DNA of 64,000 nt from Anagrus nilaparvatae (lineage: Eukaryota; Arthropoda; Insecta; Hymenoptera; Mymaridae). The notes beneath the pieces are model-generated. The model was not told the origin of the DNA and did no database searches. It was given only the letters and a program-made list of their open reading frames with translations. Where the stretch lies: positions 7,442,501 through 7,506,500 of the forward strand of contig JAKSXM010000007.1 in assembly GCA_022575985.1 (NCBI GenBank), read 5' to 3'. Below are positions 60,708-64,000 of this stretch, piece after piece. Made by a program: the position numbers and the translations under genes. The stretch's first letter is position 1. The number at the start of each line of letters is the position of its first letter.

Positions 60708-63700
60708 ATGGCCGCCCCAGAAATGCCAACTACACCAGGTACTTCTACTACGCGACGCGATCACGATAACAGAGCCACGCGAGCGTCGTCTTTTGACCAG
60801 GGCCCAAGAATCCACGTAGATGCCCCCGAAATATCCTCAAATAGCACTTCATACACACCCACACCTACTGACGAACTGACACAAGCCCAGAGCACGGAGG
60901 AAACCCCTCCTTCTATTTTCTCACGAGAAACCCTCACCGCCCCGCTAGCATCTGAGACACTGCCAGTAACGACTGCTGGGCGTGGTAACCGCAATGTACC
61001 ACGTGACCGGCAGCCGTCTGCTGAGCAGCTTCAGTTAATGACGATGCTAGAGGAAGTGGAGAGCTTACAGCAACTTGAGGCTATTGCACCGCAAGTTGCT
61101 GGTTTTTTAGGAAGATTTTCTCGAGTAGAGGAGGGGGGGCAACAGCAACCACGAAACAGAAACAGGCCCCGACAAGCGGCTTCAGGGAACGCGGAGGCAG
61201 ATCGAATCGCTGAGGCGACTCGACTACAGAGTCTCTATAGAAACAATCGAAAAAAGGCCATGCAAAAGGTTTTAAACGGACCTACCCAGAATTGTGAAAT
61301 AGCAAAAGATGAAATTGAAAAATATTACGAAGGGGTGCATGCCATAAGAGACTCTGGAGGTGAGTTGCCCCCAGTTTTCGATCAGCAACCGCCAAGTAGA
61401 ACGAGTTGTGACAGCCTGGTTGCGCCAATTTCCCGCCAGGAGATTTCGCGTAGACTTTGTAAGATGACAAATTCATCTCCTGGACCCGACGGTGTAACTT
61501 ACAAAGATTTGAAAAAGGCGGATCCAGGCTGCCATGTGCTCGCTTCTTACTTTAACAAGGTTATGGACCTTGAAGCCGTACCCCAATCATGGAAAACATC
61601 AAATACTGTACTGCTCTATAAAAAGGGCGATAAAAATGAAATCAGGAACTGGAGACCAATAGCCATGGGTGACACGACTCCTAAGCTTTATGCTGCCATT
61701 ATGGCCGATAGGATAACCTCCTGGTCGGTTGCTAATGGAAGACTCAGCGCGTCGCAGAAGGGCTTCCTGAACTACGAAGGATGCTACGAGCACAACTTCG
61801 TATTGCAGGAGGCCATTCACGATGCGCGAACGGTCAAAGGAGAAATTGTCGTTGCATGGCTTGACCTGACGAACGCTTTTCCCTCCGTCCCACACGACTC
61901 TATCAATAAATCCTTAGAAGCACACGGACTACCCATCAAAACCAGAAATATCATAAAATCATTTTACGACGGACTGACGACTAGAATTAGATGTACGACA
62001 GGCTTTACGAACCCAATAAGCATTCTCTCAGGGGTCAGGCAGGGGTGTCCACTGAGCCCCATAGTGTTCAACCTTACCCTTGAATCGGTTCTGAGGTCCA
62101 TCCAAAGAACAGACCAAGGATACAGGCTAGGTAACTCTAAGATCTCTAACCTAACCTATGCGGACGATATGGCTCTCATGTCTGACTCGATAGAAGGAAT
62201 GCGAACCCTACTAGCAGCAGCGGAGGACGCGGCTACTGTTGTCGGCCTAGCATTTAACCCGGTTAAATGCGCCACTCTACACATTAAAGGTCGCGGAAAA
62301 AACGCGGTGCAGACAACAGTTTTCGCCATCCAGGGTCAAAATATTAAACCACTTGACAGACACGAACCTTACGGACACCTAGGAATTCCAACGGGATACG
62401 AAGTGCGCCAAACCCCCGTTTCATCCATCGAGGAAGTTCGACAGGACTTGATTAAAATTGATACTTCTTTCCTGGCCCCATGGCAGAAGTTCGACGCGGT
62501 AGCAACTTTTGTTCTTCCACGACTCGACTTCTTGTTACAGGGTGCGGATGTAGAAAAAACGCCACTGAAACACACTGATAAGTTGATAAAAAAGCTCTCT
62601 AAAAAGTGGCTTTTTCTCCCTCAGAGAGCCAGCGCGGAGGTCGTCTTTCTCCCTTCAAACAGAGGTGGAGGAGGACTGCTTCCCCTGGCCGATATGGTCG
62701 ACTTGCTGACGGTCGCACACGCATTTAAGATTTTAACCTGCAAGGATGCGAAAGTCAGCGAGTTGGCCATGTCGTCACTCAAAAAAGCGACAACGCAGAG
62801 GATGAAAAGGCCATCAACAGAAGCTGATTGCGCGCGTTTCCTGTCGGGCAGCCTTGATGCCGATATGATGGTGGGTACACAAACAGCTTCGTTTTGGTCC
62901 AGAGCGAGGAACGCCGCCCGTAGGCAAGTTACTCGTCTTGGATTGAAATGGAGATGGAGTGAAAACCGTAATGAGTATTCCCTGGAATGCAATAGTTCTA
63001 ATGACAAAACGGTAGTAGTGCTCCCACAGTCAAGATCACAAATCATAAGCCGAATGCGAGTAGCCTTAAACGAACACTATGCTAAATCTCTACTCGCCAA
63101 GAAAGATCAAGGCAAGGTCTTTGAGGTCACAGGAAAGTGTAAATTTTCAAATCATTTTCTAAGGTCGGGTAGCTTTACACGATTCTGTGACTGGCGCTTT
63201 ATTCACCGAGCCAGACTCAACTGCATCCCGCTTAATGCGGCGAGACATTGGGAAAAGCAAGGGGATAAACGTTGCCGGATATGCGGCCACCCGCAAGAGA
63301 CCTTGCCTCATGTGATTGGACACTGTACGGTGCACTCAGACGCTATACAAAAACGCCACAACAATGTACAAGACAGACTGATAAAAGCTATGAAGGTACA
63401 AGGGACTGTGGATACCAACAAAACAGTTCCGGGAGAAGAGGGCGAACTGGCAGGTTTGCGTCCTGATATCGTTATTCGTGACGAGATTAGGCGCAAAATC
63501 TACATCATTGATATAACTATCCCCTTTGAAAACCGAAAGGAGGCGTTCGATGAAGCAAGACAGCGAAAAATTGACAAGTACTCACCGCTTGCTGAGAGCC
63601 TCAGGGGAAAGGGATATCAAGTTGTTGTGGAGGCCTTCGTCGTCGGCTCCTTAGGTGGATGGGACTGGCAAAACGAGCGGATCATCAGACTTCTCAACAT

Positions 63701-63809
63701 CCATGAGCGATATGCACGGATGATGAGGAGCCTGATGATTAGCGATACGATTCGTTGGTCCAGGGACATCTACGTGGAGCACGTATCAGGTATTAGACAA
63801 TATAATTAA
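60708..63809 (+). CDS. Retrotransposon polyprotein: RT and RLE endonuclease
   Basis: An intact ORF of 1033 codons from ATG 60708. Residues 1-190 are Thr/Pro/Gln-rich, without the C2H2 finger usual for R2-type proteins. RT runs about 230-560: fingers SSPGPDGVTYKDL, NWRPIAMGDTTPKLYAAIMA, WLDLTNAFPSVPHDS, GVRQGCPLSPIVFN (from 442) and the catalytic LTYADDMAL (YADD from 484). The thumb follows. Near the C-terminus is a CCHC finger CRICGHPQETLPHVIGHC (from 856). The restriction-like endonuclease has RPDIVI (D920) and IYIIDITIPFE further on, then EARQRKIDKYSPLAE, matching the PD-x(11-14)-D core. The protein nicks the target and primes reverse transcription of its own RNA. The same frame is open upstream of the ATG through the junction into U2, so N-terminal coding sequence may have been lost. 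No stop or frameshift, so it may be active. Confidence 0.92.
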   Translation: MAAPEMPTTPGTSTTRRDHDNRATRASSFDQGPRIHVDAPEISSNSTSYTPTPTDELTQAQSTEETPPSIFSRETLTAPLASETLPVTTAGRGNRNVPRDRQPSAEQLQLMTMLEEVESLQQLEAIAPQVAGFLGRFSRVEEGGQQQPRNRNRPRQAASGNAEADRIAEATRLQSLYRNNRKKAMQKVLNGPTQNCEIAKDEIEKYYEGVHAIRDSGGELPPVFDQQPPSRTSCDSLVAPISRQEISRRLCKMTNSSPGPDGVTYKDLKKADPGCHVLASYFNKVMDLEAVPQSWKTSNTVLLYKKGDKNEIRNWRPIAMGDTTPKLYAAIMADRITSWSVANGRLSASQKGFLNYEGCYEHNFVLQEAIHDARTVKGEIVVAWLDLTNAFPSVPHDSINKSLEAHGLPIKTRNIIKSFYDGLTTRIRCTTGFTNPISILSGVRQGCPLSPIVFNLTLESVLRSIQRTDQGYRLGNSKISNLTYADDMALMSDSIEGMRTLLAAAEDAATVVGLAFNPVKCATLHIKGRGKNAVQTTVFAIQGQNIKPLDRHEPYGHLGIPTGYEVRQTPVSSIEEVRQDLIKIDTSFLAPWQKFDAVATFVLPRLDFLLQGADVEKTPLKHTDKLIKKLSKKWLFLPQRASAEVVFLPSNRGGGGLLPLADMVDLLTVAHAFKILTCKDAKVSELAMSSLKKATTQRMKRPSTEADCARFLSGSLDADMMVGTQTASFWSRARNAARRQVTRLGLKWRWSENRNEYSLECNSSNDKTVVVLPQSRSQIISRMRVALNEHYAKSLLAKKDQGKVFEVTGKCKFSNHFLRSGSFTRFCDWRFIHRARLNCIPLNAARHWEKQGDKRCRICGHPQETLPHVIGHCTVHSDAIQKRHNNVQDRLIKAMKVQGTVDTNKTVPGEEGELAGLRPDIVIRDEIRRKIYIIDITIPFENRKEAFDEARQRKIDKYSPLAESLRGKGYQVVVEAFVVGSLGGWDWQNERIIRLLNIHERYARMMRSLMISDTIRWSRDIYVEHVSGIRQYN

Positions 63810-64000
63810 ACTCTCTTTTTTCTATATTTTATAAATAAATTATTATGTAAATATTTTTTTAAAATTTACCTTTTTATCTTCATTTTTTTTCATGTCTAAA
63901 CTGATGCGTAATTAGGGCTCTTTGGTATATAAAAACAATATATTTAAGTAGGAAAAATGTATATATATTTTAATCAAATAATGTTTTTATTTATTTATAT
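63810..64000 (+). other. 3' region of the retrotransposon, cut by the window
   Basis: An AT-rich sequence after the RT/RLE stop codon. I searched for the U2 continuation (starting about CAGCTTAA) and for a poly(A) tail; neither is present before 64000. Either the element's 3' UTR extends further, or host DNA already begins here. Confidence 0.5.

Larger units (their letters stand above)
60597..64000 (+). mobile_element. Utopia-like non-LTR retrotransposon in U2 snRNA
   Basis: Begins exactly where U2 is interrupted (after U2 nt 50) and continues past the window edge. Content: at most 111 nt before the first ATG, one ORF at 60708-63809, then an AT-rich 3' region with no poly(A) or U2 3' half before 64000. 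R2-superfamily domain set (RT followed by CCHC and restriction-like endonuclease) plus U2 target fits the Utopia lineage, described from wasps, reptiles and oomycetes among others. The GC content of the body is much higher than the host DNA. The 5' end may be truncated. Confidence 0.88.

Noticed and set aside
60604..60819. 71-codon ORF with a His run overlapping the retrotransposon start
   Set aside because: Alternative frame of the Pro-rich N-terminal coding region; starts at TTG and has no independent support.
60597..63809. Identification as Keno, another U2-targeting LINE
   Set aside because: Keno belongs to the Tx1/L1 group with an APE endonuclease at the N-terminus. Here a C-terminal CCHC plus restriction-like endonuclease is visible and no APE domain, which fits Utopia instead.

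Overview
The window is eukaryotic nuclear DNA from a very AT-rich insect genome. Short introns with GT/AG borders, a seven-transmembrane-type insect odorant receptor, two ecdysteroid-kinase-like genes and an R2-group retrotransposon sitting in a U2 snRNA gene all point to an insect. A hymenopteran parasitoid wasp is my best guess (inference: wasps are a known host of U2-targeting Utopia elements, and some braconids have this base composition). I see no bacterial-type gene.

Layout. 1-11.3 kb holds no gene I can support: AT-rich DNA, microsatellites, a palindromic MITE (6.7 kb) and a 5'-truncated LINE tail (8.6-9.0 kb). 11.3-16.6 kb is a six-exon odorant receptor (+) that lacks its C-terminal exons; its introns carry a LINE relic, a 1.2-kb inverted-repeat element and a MITE. 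18.36-25.43 kb is a giant 7.07-kb foldback element made of two ~1-kb unique arms enclosing oppositely oriented arrays of a ~175-bp repeat. Its right end lies 35 bp beyond the stop codon of a single-exon EcKinase-like gene (25.5-26.7 kb, -). 26.7-29.9 kb is repeat-rich intergenic DNA.

A housekeeping block follows: CDK5RAP1-type mitochondrial tRNA methylthiotransferase (29.98-32.50 kb, +, 8 exons), convergent with intronless CCT3 chaperonin gamma (32.85-34.50 kb, -). Fmr1 (38.58-44.16 kb, -, 13 coding exons) has a 300-nt ATG-free in-frame upstream extension. An RNF19-type RBR ubiquitin ligase runs 47.83-56.74 kb (+, 11 exons); its 5.5-kb intron 7 contains a second EcKinase-like gene on the opposite strand (51.0-52.5 kb). 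A small leucine-rich fragment (57.9-58.2 kb, -) and TRAPPC1 (58.5-59.1 kb, -, 3 exons) follow.

The right end is the most striking. Five copies of a 144-bp repeat (59.54-60.26 kb) are followed by the first 50 nt of a U2 snRNA gene, interrupted exactly there by a non-LTR retrotransposon whose 1033-codon ORF has a reverse transcriptase, a CCHC finger and a restriction-like endonuclease. This matches the U2-targeting Utopia lineage. The element's 3' end and the rest of U2 lie beyond the window.

Exon borders were derived by hand from GT/AG sites, reading-frame continuity and remembered family conservation. No alignment or database search was run.
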